Positions 16,498 to 26,188 are shown, counted from the stretch's first letter. The stretch: DNA of 64,000 nt from Sulfuricella sp. (GCA_028713975.1 JAQTNE010000006.1:1-64000), one strand, 5' to 3'. A program made the numbers and translations. The notes: generated from the letters alone by a model not told the origin.

Positions 16498-17936
16498 TGG
16501 GCAAACCGTTTGCCGGGCAAAAGGAATACTTCGACGCCGTGATCAGGACGGCGCAATACGTGGCTGGCCTGACCAGCGACCGGGATATCTGGACGGAACT
16601 GGGTAAGGTGGTGACCCGTTTTTTCGGCGCGGATATCGTCGCCTTTGCCGGACGGCGCCCGGATGGCAGGATCGTCATTCATTCCTGCAACTCGGTCGAT
16701 GAGCCTCTATGCTCCGGCTTGGCCGGAGCGGCGGAGGAAATCATCGACCAGGTGCTGGAAAGCGGTTTCCTGGCGAGTGAAACGCTGAAGTTGCCGCAGT
16801 CCTGTTCGATTGCCTTCCTGCCGTTGGCCGAAGGTCGCCGCACGGCGACCGTGATGCTGGTGGGGCACCGCACCGCGGAGCCGCTGCCGAGGGATTTGCT
16901 CAACGTCTATCTCGCCGTGGCGGGGATGTTCGATACCACATTGGCCCGTATCGCCTCGGAGCGCCGCTTTCTCAGCATGGCGGACAACGTCCCGGAAATG
17001 CTTTACCAGATGCTGCGTTATCCCGGCGGCAAGACCCGCTTCACCTATGTCAGCAAGGGTTCCCGCGAGGTGCTGGGGCTGCCTCCTGACGAACTGCTGG
17101 CCGATGCAATGGGTTTTTGCGGCGCTTTCCATGCCGAGGATCGGGAGGCCTATGAAACGGCGCTGGCCCGGTGCGAGGCGGGCGGCATGCGCCTCAACCA
17201 GGCTTTCCGCTGGATCGGGCGGGCGGGAGAGTGCCGGCATATCCAGCTCAATGCCATGCCGGTTGTGCAGGAGGACGGCAGCGTGGTGTGGGACGGCGCC
17301 GCCCAGGATATCACCGAGCGTGAGCGGATCGAGGAAGAGCGCAAGCGCAACCTGCTCAAGCTGGGAAAGAGCCTGGAAGAGACCGTCCAGGCGATTGCCG
17401 CCACCATCGAGATGCGCGATCCCTACACCGCCGGCCACCAGCGCCGCGTTGCCGCGCTCGCCCGGCGCATCGCCGAGGAAATGCACCTGCCGGCGGAGGA
17501 AATTCACGGCATCTATCTTACGGCCACCATCCACGACATCGGCAAAATCCATATTCCCGCCGAGATACTGAGTTTTCCCGGCAAGCTGGGGGAGATCGAG
17601 TACGCCCTGATCAAGGTGCACGCCCAAGCCGGCTACGACATTTTGAAGAACGTCGAGTTTCCCTGGCCGGTAGCGCAGATGGTGTACCAGCACCATGAGC
17701 ATCTCGACGGCAGCGGCTATCCGCGCGGGCTGAAGGGGGACGAGATCATGCTCGGCGCGCGGATCGTGTGTGTCGCCGACGTGGTCGAATCGATGGCCTC
17801 GTATCGCCCCTACCGGCCGGGGCTGGGGGTGAGGAAGGCGCTGGCGGAAATCAGGAAGAACCGCGGCAAGCTTTACGATGCCGCGGCGGTGGATGCGTGC
17901 CTGAAGCTTTTCAAAGATGGGTACGAATTCGAATGA
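16494..17936 (+). CDS. GAF-like/PAS sensor with HD-GYP c-di-GMP phosphodiesterase domain
   Basis: A 480-aa soluble protein coupled to the activator gene by an ATGA overlap. Residues about 15-160 look like a GAF domain, about 165-285 a PAS domain ending in the PAC-type segment VWDGAAQDITERERIEEE, and about 295-480 an HD-GYP domain. The metal site is intact (TIHDIGKIHI) and so is the signature HHEHLDGSGYP, so it should hydrolyse c-di-GMP. Placing it as the last gene of a corrinoid methyltransferase operon is unusual and suggests that the state of the corrinoid system, or its substrate, is relayed to c-di-GMP. Confidence 0.88.
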   Translation: MMGKPFAGQKEYFDAVIRTAQYVAGLTSDRDIWTELGKVVTRFFGADIVAFAGRRPDGRIVIHSCNSVDEPLCSGLAGAAEEIIDQVLESGFLASETLKLPQSCSIAFLPLAEGRRTATVMLVGHRTAEPLPRDLLNVYLAVAGMFDTTLARIASERRFLSMADNVPEMLYQMLRYPGGKTRFTYVSKGSREVLGLPPDELLADAMGFCGAFHAEDREAYETALARCEAGGMRLNQAFRWIGRAGECRHIQLNAMPVVQEDGSVVWDGAAQDITERERIEEERKRNLLKLGKSLEETVQAIAATIEMRDPYTAGHQRRVAALARRIAEEMHLPAEEIHGIYLTATIHDIGKIHIPAEILSFPGKLGEIEYALIKVHAQAGYDILKNVEFPWPVAQMVYQHHEHLDGSGYPRGLKGDEIMLGARIVCVADVVESMASYRPYRPGLGVRKALAEIRKNRGKLYDAAAVDACLKLFKDGYEFE

Positions 17937-17946
17937 CCGCAACCGC

Positions 17947-18384
17947 TTAACTATTCCGTATCGCGTCCTTGGCAAGGATGAACTGTGCCAGGAGCTTGTC
18001 AGTAACGAGGATGTGGTTAACCAGCCAGTTGCTGAGGAAGGTGAGCAGTTCTTCGTGCGATATCCGCTTGCCGCTGAGCAAGTCACTGCGCAGTGCCACG
18101 ACCTGCTTCGAGAAATTGCGATGTTGCAGCAGATGTTCCTCCGCCTCGGTATGCGCTTCGGTGTCGTAAGCGTAGTGCTTGATCAAATCCTGCTCGGTTT
18201 CAAAATGATAGATGGCGTAGGCCAGGAGGTCTCGCGTGATCTGTTCGAGGCTGCTGCCGTGTTCGCCGGCAAGCTGTGTATTGGCATCGTTGAGAAGGCC
18301 AACGAGTACCTTGTGTTGCTCATCGATTATCGCCACGCCGGTCTGTAGTGAATCATTCCATTCAATCGGGTCATAGGCATGCAT
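17947..18384 (-). CDS. Bacteriohemerythrin
   Basis: A 145-aa four-helix O2-binding protein. All diiron ligands are present: His24 (DEQHKVL), His60 and Glu64 (HFETEQ), His84 and His88 (HLLQHRNF), His124 and Asp129 (NHILVTD). It starts with the family's IEWNDSLQTGVAIIDEQH pattern. It may store, deliver or sense oxygen in the cytoplasm. It is convergent with the HD-GYP gene (10 bp gap) and lies 39 bp downstream of the PAS-GGDEF-EAL gene on the same strand, so the last two may be co-transcribed. Confidence 0.92.
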   Translation of the reverse strand: MHAYDPIEWNDSLQTGVAIIDEQHKVLVGLLNDANTQLAGEHGSSLEQITRDLLAYAIYHFETEQDLIKHYAYDTEAHTEAEEHLLQHRNFSKQVVALRSDLLSGKRISHEELLTFLSNWLVNHILVTDKLLAQFILAKDAIRNS

Positions 18385-18423
18385 GAGGGTACTCCCGGTG
18401 ATTACTCCAATATTTACGCCGCT

Positions 18424-21400
18424 TCATATGGCACTTCCGTTTCCTGACCAGCCAGTATCCGGTCGGAAGCGGCTCACCCAGGCGGGAATGTCGGCGGCTT
18501 CCATCGGCGCAGCCAAGACGTGGCCCTGTATTATGTCGCAGCCGAGTTCCAGCAGCCGCATCACCTGCGCGGTCGTTTCGACCCCTTCTGCAACAACGGT
18601 GCGCTGGAAGGCGGCACCGAGCCCGATGATTCCTTGCACGACGGCAAGACTCTCTTCATCGGTGAGCATGGCGCCGATGAGCGATTTGTCGATCTTGATC
18701 TCCCGCGCGGGAACATGGCGCAAGTAGTGTAAGGACGAATAGCCGGTGCCGAAATCGTCGATGGCGAAGTGCACGCCGAGCGACTGGCACGCATCGATTA
18801 CCCGGCGCAGGGTATCCAGCTCCTTCAGCGCGGATGATTCGACGATCTCGATCGTCAGACGTTCGTGCGCGACTTCGGGATGTTCGGCCAGGAGGGTGCC
18901 GAGCTGGTCGGTAAAATCCGGCTCCTGCAACTGCTGGATGAAGGCGTTTACGCTGACATTCAGGTCGATGCCATCCCTATGCCAGGCGGTTATCTGCCGC
19001 AGGGCTTCGCGGAACACCCATTTGCCGACAATCGGCGCCATCTCGCCCTCTTCGATGAGCGGCAGGAATTCGGCGGGAGACAGCAGCCCTAGCAGCGGGT
19101 TGTCCCAACGGATCAGCGCTTCGATGCCGACGATTTGCCCGTGTCGGCAGTCCACCTTGGGTTGGTAGAACAGGCGGAACTGGCCGTCGTCGAGCGCGGC
19201 CTTGATTCTTCGCAGCGCGTCGTGGCGTGCCTTGATGCGCTGCTCGATGCGCGAATCGAATAACTGGAAGCGGTTCTTGCCCGCCTGCTTGGCGGCGTAC
19301 ATGGCATGGTCGGCATAGCGCAGCAGGGTGTCCGGTTCCTGGCTGTCGCGCGGAAAAACGGCGACGCCGATGCTTGCGGAGATACCTTGTTGCAAGGTGT
19401 TCTGGAGCGAGTATGGCGCGGCGATTGCTTTCAGTGCCCGATCGAGTATGTTCTGACTTTCCTCGTCGTCGCCGAGCCCCGAGAGCAGCAGGACGAATTC
19501 GTCCCCGCCAAGGCGCGCCACGGTATCCCCGCCGCGGATGGTCGATTTGAGGCGCTCGGCTACTTCGATCAATAGCCAGTCGCCTGCTTCATGGCCGAGG
19601 GTGTCGTTAACCTGCTTGAAGCCGTCGAGGTCAAGGTAGCACACCGCCAGCATCGTTTCGGCACGCTGATTCTGGGCGATGCTTTGCTGCAGCCGATCCG
19701 AAAGCAACCGGCGATTGGGTAGATGCGTCAGCGCGTCGTAGTGGGCGATCTGTTCGAGATGTTCCTCGTGCTTTTTTTGCTCTGTGATATCGTGAACGAT
19801 GGTGATAACGCAGGGTTCCCTGGCGATATCTACAACTCTGCCCGATATTGAAACGTTCCGTTCGGAGCCATCCTTGAGGCGGAAGGTTGTTTGGTAGCCG
19901 ATGACTTCGCCATCTTGCCCAAGCTGGCATTCCCAGCGCTTCCGGTTCTCGTTATTGATGCATAGCGAGAGGTCTCCGGCGAGAATCGAGCGTCCGACAG
20001 CTTCCGCAGCGGAGTAGCCGGTATATGTCGTGAAGCTCTTGCTGATGGAGAGCAGGACGCCGTCCGCCAGTCGGGAAATGAAGGTAGGGTCGGGAGCGAG
20101 GTCGAAAATGGCGGCAAGCTTCGCTTCCGATCTGCGTAGCTCGTTATCCATGCGTTTGCGTCCGGTGATGTCGCGTGCGGCGGCATATAGCATCTGCTGG
20201 CCTCCGATCTCGACACCCGTGGCGTTGATTTCTACGTCGATGAGATGGCCGTCGCGGTGACGGTGCTGCGTTTCCAGCACGGTACTGGAATTTTTCAAGT
20301 GCACGATGTTTTTCCGCAGCTCAGCCTCGGGTATTTGCGCATCCCACTGAGCCACGTTCATCGATTGCATTTCTTCCTGCGAATATCCGAGCATCCGGCA
20401 GAACGAGTCGCTCACCTGGATCAGGTTGCCGTCAATATCCATGATGTGAATGCCGTCGCTCGATGCACGCAACAGTATCCGGTTCTTCTCGCTCTCCCGG
20501 TGTATGGCTTCCTCCGCCTGCTTGCGCTCGGAGATGTCGCGGATGAACGCGCTGAATTCATATTCATCCCCGATCTTGACCGGCGAGATCGCCAGTTCGA
20601 TTGGAAATTCGTGCCCGTCTCGGTGCAGGGCAGTCGTTTCGACGCGCGAATTCAGCATAGGGCCTTCGCCTTCGGCAAGGAAACGTTTCAGTCCATTGAT
20701 ATGCTTGTCGCGATCCCGGATCGGAATAATCATTTCGTGCAACACTTGGCCGACGGTTTCCATTTGTGACCAACCGAAAATTTCCCTGGCATTGCTATTC
20801 CAGCCGGTGATGATTCCCCTGGAGTTCATGACCACCATGGCATCAAGCGCAGCATCGAAGATGCCCTGCAATTTCATGTGGTTTTCTTCACTCGTCCTGA
20901 GCGTGCGCCAAGTGAGGCGGTAGCCGATAATCAAAAGGACAATTATCGCCAGCGTAATCAGGGTAAAGCTGACGCTGGCGTGGACGATGCGACTGGATAC
21001 CTGGGCATTGACTATGTCGCGTTTTATGCGCACCGGCTCGGTCACGCTGTTCAAGGAGGCTAGAGCCAGGCTGAGGAACTTTCCGTCACGTTCGGTGGCG
21101 GAAAACGGCTTGCCCTTGCGTCGAGCCTCAATCGCGCGGTCAATGCTGTTGAAATGATTTTGCTGGAGATTGGTCAGGCGGTCCACCGCCGGAAGCAGTT
21201 CGGGAAAGTGTTTGAAAATCGATTCCCTGAGCATTGCCAGATGGTTTATTACTTCTGTACGGTCGACGCCGCTTTCGGAAGGTTTTAGATACTCTTCTTC
21301 TCCGCTGTCCAGGTATCTGCTCTGAGCAAATTCCAGTGTCTGCAGGTCAGAGAACCAGTGCTCGGCGTAAAGCAATATCTGGCTGGTTTCTTCTTCATCT

Positions 21401-21525
21401 TCTTCGGCATCGACAATGGAAGACGCGTCATAGGCAAAAAACAACACGCCCGTTAACAGGAGCAGGCCGACGATCAACGACGGGATGAAAATTCGATAGC
21501 GTGGCAGCATCAGGTCATATCTCAT
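18424..21525 (-). CDS. Membrane sensor with three PAS domains, GGDEF and EAL
   Basis: A 1033-aa protein. Two membrane helices (about 11-31 and 186-206) flank a periplasmic helical sensor resembling CHASE3/4HB types. Three PAS units follow (about 220-340, 345-460, 465-580), then GGDEF (about 590-755, active-site RLGGDEFVLL) and EAL (about 765-1020, GIEALIRW, IDDFGTGYSSLHYL). Both catalytic signatures are intact, so it could make or break c-di-GMP depending on signal. It precedes the bacteriohemerythrin gene on the same strand, hinting at oxygen or redox input. Confidence 0.9.
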   Translation of the reverse strand: MRYDLMLPRYRIFIPSLIVGLLLLTGVLFFAYDASSIVDAEEDEEETSQILLYAEHWFSDLQTLEFAQSRYLDSGEEEYLKPSESGVDRTEVINHLAMLRESIFKHFPELLPAVDRLTNLQQNHFNSIDRAIEARRKGKPFSATERDGKFLSLALASLNSVTEPVRIKRDIVNAQVSSRIVHASVSFTLITLAIIVLLIIGYRLTWRTLRTSEENHMKLQGIFDAALDAMVVMNSRGIITGWNSNAREIFGWSQMETVGQVLHEMIIPIRDRDKHINGLKRFLAEGEGPMLNSRVETTALHRDGHEFPIELAISPVKIGDEYEFSAFIRDISERKQAEEAIHRESEKNRILLRASSDGIHIMDIDGNLIQVSDSFCRMLGYSQEEMQSMNVAQWDAQIPEAELRKNIVHLKNSSTVLETQHRHRDGHLIDVEINATGVEIGGQQMLYAAARDITGRKRMDNELRRSEAKLAAIFDLAPDPTFISRLADGVLLSISKSFTTYTGYSAAEAVGRSILAGDLSLCINNENRKRWECQLGQDGEVIGYQTTFRLKDGSERNVSISGRVVDIAREPCVITIVHDITEQKKHEEHLEQIAHYDALTHLPNRRLLSDRLQQSIAQNQRAETMLAVCYLDLDGFKQVNDTLGHEAGDWLLIEVAERLKSTIRGGDTVARLGGDEFVLLLSGLGDDEESQNILDRALKAIAAPYSLQNTLQQGISASIGVAVFPRDSQEPDTLLRYADHAMYAAKQAGKNRFQLFDSRIEQRIKARHDALRRIKAALDDGQFRLFYQPKVDCRHGQIVGIEALIRWDNPLLGLLSPAEFLPLIEEGEMAPIVGKWVFREALRQITAWHRDGIDLNVSVNAFIQQLQEPDFTDQLGTLLAEHPEVAHERLTIEIVESSALKELDTLRRVIDACQSLGVHFAIDDFGTGYSSLHYLRHVPAREIKIDKSLIGAMLTDEESLAVVQGIIGLGAAFQRTVVAEGVETTAQVMRLLELGCDIIQGHVLAAPMEAADIPAWVSRFRPDTGWSGNGSAI

Positions 21526-21631
21526 GGCAACGCAGCTACTCCATAAACATGGATTATTCGTGTTGTCGCAGTGAACAAACGGATCATGTGTTGTTTGTGC
21601 ATGTTGGTGGCGATGCGAATTCGGACGACCG

Positions 21632-22462
21632 TTACCATTTCACCACATGCACGTTCGATAGCGTTCGACCGAGGAAGCGTTCGCCGATGGTCTGGAACCG
21701 TAGCGGTACGTCGGTGACATAAAATTCGTAGCGCGGCGGCGTGCGCTGCGGATTGGCCAGACCCATTTCGGCGAGCAGCGCGGCGGTTTCCTCCGCCATG
21801 GCCTCGGCTGAATCCACCAGCCGTACCCCGCTGCCCACCACGTCCTGCAGCAACGGCTTGAGCAGGGGATAGTGGGTACATCCCAGCACCAGGGTGTCGA
21901 TGTCCTGGGCCAGCACCGGCTTGAGGTATTCCTGCGCAGTCAGCCGCGTGACCGGATGGTCTAACCAGCCTTCTTCCACCAGCGGCACAAACAGCGGACA
22001 GGCCTGGGAATAAATCCGCACCTCCGGTTCGTACTGGTGGATCGCCCGCGCATAGGCATTGCTGTTGATAGTGGTGGGGGTGCCGATGACGCCTACCTGT
22101 TTTTTGGTCGAGGTGGCGATGGCGCCGAGCGCTCCAGCGTCGATTACGTCCAGCACCGGCACCGGAGAAAGGTCTTTGACGATCTGCGAGGCCACCGCCG
22201 CCATGGTGTTGCAGGCGACGACCAGCAGTTTGACTTCCTTGGCGAGCAGAAATTCGGCGATCTGGGTGGTGTAGTGGGCGATGGTTTCGACCGATTTTAC
22301 GCCGTAGGGTACGCGCGCGGTGTCGCCGAAATAGACAATGTTCTCGAACGGCAGGCGCTCCATCAGGGCGCGCACCACGGTGAGGCCGCCGACGCCGGAG
22401 TCGAATACGCCGATGGGATTGCCTGGACTGGGGTTCATAGGGAGAGGTGTAATATTTTCCAC
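21632..22462 (-). CDS. murI: Glutamate racemase
   Basis: A 276-aa cytoplasmic enzyme converting L- to D-glutamate for peptidoglycan. The two catalytic cysteines are in VACNTMAA (about residue 84) and LGCTHYPLL (about 195), and the N-terminal GVFDSGVGGLTVV motif is present. The start is uncertain: a GTG at 22462 gives 276 aa, an ATG at 22438 gives 268 aa and begins just before the conserved core. Neither has a good Shine-Dalgarno. It is divergent from the cytochrome gene. Confidence 0.95.
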   Translation of the reverse strand: MENITPLPMNPSPGNPIGVFDSGVGGLTVVRALMERLPFENIVYFGDTARVPYGVKSVETIAHYTTQIAEFLLAKEVKLLVVACNTMAAVASQIVKDLSPVPVLDVIDAGALGAIATSTKKQVGVIGTPTTINSNAYARAIHQYEPEVRIYSQACPLFVPLVEEGWLDHPVTRLTAQEYLKPVLAQDIDTLVLGCTHYPLLKPLLQDVVGSGVRLVDSAEAMAEETAALLAEMGLANPQRTPPRYEFYVTDVPLRFQTIGERFLGRTLSNVHVVKW

Positions 22463-22597
22463 GAAAGCGGGCTGCTATTCTGATGGCTCTGTCCGCCCCG
22501 GTCAAGGTGCCGGAGTTTGGCCTGGCCATGGATTCTGTCGTAAAATTGCAAAGGTTGATGTTGGGGCAATTAAATTTTTTATGAGGTGTTTTCGAAA

Positions 22598-23305
22598 GTG
22601 GCGGTTAATTCAAGAAATGGTTTGTTCGTGTTGCTGGTCTGTCTGGCGGGAGTTTCAGTAAGTGTAACAGCGGCCGATAAGCCGGCAGTCAAGCCGCCGG
22701 AGGTTAAGGTTGATATGGAAACAGGTCGCCAGATTAACGGCGTGTGCGCGGCCTGCCACGGCGATTCCGGTCAGGGTGGCAAGAAGGGCGAATACCCTCG
22801 TCTGGCCGGCCAGCATGTTGAATATCTGGCGGAGCAACTGCATAAGTTCAAGGATCGCGACCGCCATAACATCCCGATGTTCCCCTACACGGAGGAGCGG
22901 GAATTGCCGGATGAGGACCTCATCCATATCTCGGCCTATCTTGCCGCCATCAAGCTTGAAACTCAATTGCCGGTGTTCAAGGATACTGACGATGCGCTGA
23001 CACGCTTACTGGCAGTGGATAAAGTGCTCAACATTCCCCGCTCGGAAGGAAACATCGAAGCAGGCGAAAAAATTTACCATAGGGAATGCGCGTCCTGCCA
23101 CGGGCGAACCGGAATGGGCAAGCGCAACATGCCCATGCTGACCGGCCAGTACACGAGCTATCTGAAGCGCCAGATTGATAAATTTATCAAGGGTGAGCGC
23201 CTCCATGACGAGGATGTCAAGGATAAATCCAAGGAAATCCTGAATATGCTCAAGCCCGAAGAAATCCGCGACATCCTGGCTTATCTGTCTACGCTTGACG
23301 ACTGA
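22598..23305 (+). CDS. Diheme cytochrome c (cytochrome c4-like)
   Basis: The GTG at 22598 is preferred because GAGGTG (22584-22589) precedes it by 8 nt; a GTG at 22586 overlaps that site. The 235-aa protein has a signal peptide ending near VSVTAADK and two heme-binding sites, CAACH and CASCH, in two similar class-I domains (about 35-125 and 140-230). Axial Met candidates are in HNIPMFPYT and RNMPMLTGQ. Cytochromes c4 carry electrons in the periplasm toward terminal oxidases. It is a single gene convergent with queG. Confidence 0.88.
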   Translation: MAVNSRNGLFVLLVCLAGVSVSVTAADKPAVKPPEVKVDMETGRQINGVCAACHGDSGQGGKKGEYPRLAGQHVEYLAEQLHKFKDRDRHNIPMFPYTEERELPDEDLIHISAYLAAIKLETQLPVFKDTDDALTRLLAVDKVLNIPRSEGNIEAGEKIYHRECASCHGRTGMGKRNMPMLTGQYTSYLKRQIDKFIKGERLHDEDVKDKSKEILNMLKPEEIRDILAYLSTLDD

Positions 23306-24377
23306 TCTGCTGTTCCAGCGCCCACGCCACATGTTCGCGCACCAGCGTGGACGGATGGTCGAGGCGTAACTTTAGTGCGGCAGCGATTGCCGGTGCCGGT
23401 GGGGCATTGCCGAGGCCGACGGCGATATTGCGCAGCCAGCGTTCATGCCCGATGCGGCGGATCGGGCTGCCGGCCAACCGGGCGTCGAATTCATTCTGAT
23501 CCCATAAGAACAGCTCGGCCAGCCGGGCGCTATCCAGCCCGTGGCGCACGGCAAAGTCGGCTTCCTGAGTGGGTTGGCCGAATTTGTTCCACGGGCACAC
23601 CAGCTGGCAGTCGTCGCAGCCGTAGATGCGGTTGCCGATCAGCGGCCTGAGTTCAACCGGGATGCTGCCCTTCAACTCAATGGTGAGATAGGAGATGCAG
23701 CGCCGCGCATCCACCCGGTAAGGCGCAATAATCGCCCCGGTGGGGCAGGCGCCGATGCAGGCGGTGCAGGTGCCGCAATGGCTGGCCTCGGGTTCGTCGG
23801 TCGGCAGCGGCAGGTCGGTGTAGATTTCGCCGAGAAAAAATCGGGAGCCGGCAGTACGCGACAGCAGCAGGGAGTGTTTGCCGCGCCATCCCAGGCCGCT
23901 GCGGCTGGCCAGCGCCACTTCCATCACCGGCGCGCTGTCGGTGAAGGCGCGGTATTGGAATGGGCCGATTTCTTGCTGGATTTTTTCCGCCAGTTTTTGC
24001 AGGCGGGCGCGAACCAGTTTGTGGTAATCGCGCCCCAGCGCGTAACGCGAGATAAAGGCTTTGTCGCCGTCTTCAAGCACCGCTGCACTGTCGCGCGCCT
24101 GCGGTGGAAAGTAGGCCATTCGCGCGGTGATCACGCGCCGTGTACCGGGTAGCAGTTCTTGCGGGCGACTGCGTTTGGTGCCGTGGCTTGCCATATAATC
24201 CATCTCGCCATGGCAGCCTTGTTCCAGCCATTCCAGCAGATGTGCTTCAGCCTGGCCAAGGTCGGTGCCGGCAACGCCGATGGCCTGAAAGCCGAGTTCC
24301 GCCCCCCAGACCTTGATATTTTCGGCGAGTTGTCGTAAATCCAGTTGGGAGTAATCAGTGAGTGTATCCACGTGCAT
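23289..24377 (-). CDS. queG: Epoxyqueuosine reductase
   Basis: A 362-aa B12- and iron-sulfur-dependent enzyme for the last step of queuosine synthesis in tRNA. It has the DUF1730 N-terminal domain followed by two [4Fe-4S] sites, CGTCTACIGACPTGAI and CDDCQLVCPWN, and a short HEAT-like C-terminus. The 3' end overlaps the cytochrome gene by 17 bp on the opposite strand. Its start (ATG at 24377) overlaps the beginning of the divergent tsaE gene. Confidence 0.95.
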   Translation of the reverse strand: MHVDTLTDYSQLDLRQLAENIKVWGAELGFQAIGVAGTDLGQAEAHLLEWLEQGCHGEMDYMASHGTKRSRPQELLPGTRRVITARMAYFPPQARDSAAVLEDGDKAFISRYALGRDYHKLVRARLQKLAEKIQQEIGPFQYRAFTDSAPVMEVALASRSGLGWRGKHSLLLSRTAGSRFFLGEIYTDLPLPTDEPEASHCGTCTACIGACPTGAIIAPYRVDARRCISYLTIELKGSIPVELRPLIGNRIYGCDDCQLVCPWNKFGQPTQEADFAVRHGLDSARLAELFLWDQNEFDARLAGSPIRRIGHERWLRNIAVGLGNAPPAPAIAAALKLRLDHPSTLVREHVAWALEQQISRQA

Positions 24378-24863
24378 AGTTTAGATGAAAACCGCTTGGC
24401 ACCGAAAATAACCCGTTACCTGGCCGATGAGGATGCCACCGACGCGTTTGGCACGGCACTGGCTGCGCTGCTCAAGCCGGGCTTGATGATTACGCTGGGC
24501 GGCGACCTTGGCGCCGGCAAGACCGCCTTGGTGCGCGCCATGCTGCGTGCGCTCGGTTATAAGGGAAAAGTAAAAAGTCCGACCTATACTTTGGTTGAAC
24601 ATTATGTGGTTTCTAGCTTATACTTATATCACTTTGATTTTTATCGCTTCAATGATCCGGACGAATGGCACGAGGCGGGCTTTCGCGAGTACTTCAACGA
24701 GAACTCGGTGTGCCTGGTCGAATGGCCGGAAAAAGCCGGCGACCTGTTGCCGTCGCCGGATATCAAAATCTCCCTGGATGTCCTGGAAACAGGGCGTGAC
24801 GTGACGGTGGAGGCAGGCAGCGAGAAGGGTGATCAATGCTTGAAAGATTTAAATTTGTTGTAA
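24372..24863 (+). CDS. tsaE: tRNA t6A biosynthesis ATPase TsaE
   Basis: A small P-loop protein of the TsaE (YjeE) family that works with TsaB and TsaD in t6A37 modification. The Walker A motif GGDLGAGKTALVRAML is followed by KVKSPTYTLVEHY and the HFDFYRF segment typical of the family. The start is unresolved: TTG 24345, GTG 24372 or TTG 24396 all lack a clear Shine-Dalgarno, and the region overlaps the divergent queG start. GTG 24372 (163 aa) is used here. The 3' end overlaps the amidase gene by 28 bp, the classic tsaE-amiC pairing. Confidence 0.9.
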   Translation: MHSLDENRLAPKITRYLADEDATDAFGTALAALLKPGLMITLGGDLGAGKTALVRAMLRALGYKGKVKSPTYTLVEHYVVSSLYLYHFDFYRFNDPDEWHEAGFREYFNENSVCLVEWPEKAGDLLPSPDIKISLDVLETGRDVTVEAGSEKGDQCLKDLNLL

Positions 24864-26173
24864 GTTTTGCCTTTCTTCTGCTCGCAGCGGCAAGTGCGCA
24901 TGCCGGGGTGAGCATCACTTCGGCACGGGTCTGGCCGGCTACCGATTACACCCGCGTGACGTTCGAGTCCGCAACGCCAGTCAAATACCAGTTTCTTTCC
25001 ATCAAGGATCCGGATCGCCTGGTGATCGACCTCGAAGGTGTGGATATCGGTGCCGCGCTGGAGGGCCTTGCCGCCAAGGTCGCCGCAAACGATCCTTACA
25101 TCAAGCTGGTGCGCGTTGCCCGCAATAAACCGGGCGTGGTGCGGGTGGTGCTGGATCTCAAGGCCGAGGTCAAACCGCAGCTCTTCACGCTACCGCCTTA
25201 TGGCGAATACGGTCATCGTCTGGTACTCGATATTTATCCGTTGCAACCGCTTGACCCATTGATGGCGCTACTGGGAAAGCGCGATGCCGGCAGCCCGCCG
25301 GAAGGTGCCGACAAGCAGAGGGAGGACGAGAAGGCTTTGGGGCTGACCATCGCCAGAACCCTGGAACATCCGGACAAGGAAAGGCCTGCCGAGGTTGCGA
25401 AGGCGGTGGATAAGCCCGCGAAGGCGGAAATAAGCGACAAGAAGCCCGACGTGATACGCATGATCATTATTGCGATCGACGCAGGGCACGGCGGTGAAGA
25501 CCCCGGCGCACGCGGCAAGAACGGCTCCAACGAAAAGGATGTGACGCTGGCGATTGCGCGCCGCCTGAAAGCCCAGGTGGATGCCGAGCCGAACATGCGC
25601 GGCGTGTTGATCCGCGACGGCGATTTTTTCATTCCCCTGCATGGGCGGGTGGTCAAGGCGCGCAACGTCAAGGCCGACTTGTTTGTTTCGATCCATGCCG
25701 ACGCCTTCGTCAAGCCGGATGCACGCGGCTCTTCGGTATTTGCCCTGTCGGAGCGCGGTGCAACCTCGGCTGCGGCGCGCTGGCTGGCAAAGAAGGAAAA
25801 CGAGGCCGACCTGATCGGCGGTGTAAATATCGACGTGAAAGACGTTTATCTCAAGCAGACGCTACTGGATCTGTCGCAAACCGCCACCATCAACGACAGC
25901 CTCAAACTGGGCAAGGCAGTGCTGGGCCGGCTTGGCGACATCAACCACCTGCATAAGGGGTCGGTGGAGCAGGCCGGTTTTGCCGTGTTGAAGTCGCCGG
26001 ACATTCCGTCCATCCTGGTGGAAACGGCGTTCATTTCCAACCCCGAGGAAGAGCGGCGGCTCAAGGATGAGGATTACCAGGACAAAATGGCGGCTGCCAT
26101 ACTCGGCGGCGTCAAACTCTATTTTGCCAAGAATCCGCCGCTGGCGCGCTCAAAGATGGCCAGCTCAGAATAG
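24836..26173 (+). CDS. amiC: N-acetylmuramoyl-L-alanine amidase (AmiC-type)
   Basis: A 445-aa exported enzyme that cleaves septal peptidoglycan. A signal peptide (cleavage near SAHAGVS) is followed by an AMIN localisation domain (about 25-135), a charged linker (about 145-205) and a zinc Amidase_3 domain. Zinc ligands are visible in IAIDAGHGGEDPG (His, with downstream Glu), VSIHADAF and the catalytic SILVETAFISNPEEE. It follows tsaE with overlap. In many proteobacteria mutL comes next; here a signalling segment intervenes. Confidence 0.92.
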   Translation: MLERFKFVVSFAFLLLAAASAHAGVSITSARVWPATDYTRVTFESATPVKYQFLSIKDPDRLVIDLEGVDIGAALEGLAAKVAANDPYIKLVRVARNKPGVVRVVLDLKAEVKPQLFTLPPYGEYGHRLVLDIYPLQPLDPLMALLGKRDAGSPPEGADKQREDEKALGLTIARTLEHPDKERPAEVAKAVDKPAKAEISDKKPDVIRMIIIAIDAGHGGEDPGARGKNGSNEKDVTLAIARRLKAQVDAEPNMRGVLIRDGDFFIPLHGRVVKARNVKADLFVSIHADAFVKPDARGSSVFALSERGATSAAARWLAKKENEADLIGGVNIDVKDVYLKQTLLDLSQTATINDSLKLGKAVLGRLGDINHLHKGSVEQAGFAVLKSPDIPSILVETAFISNPEEERRLKDEDYQDKMAAAILGGVKLYFAKNPPLARSKMASSE

Positions 26174-26188
26174 CCGGCTCCGTCCTGT

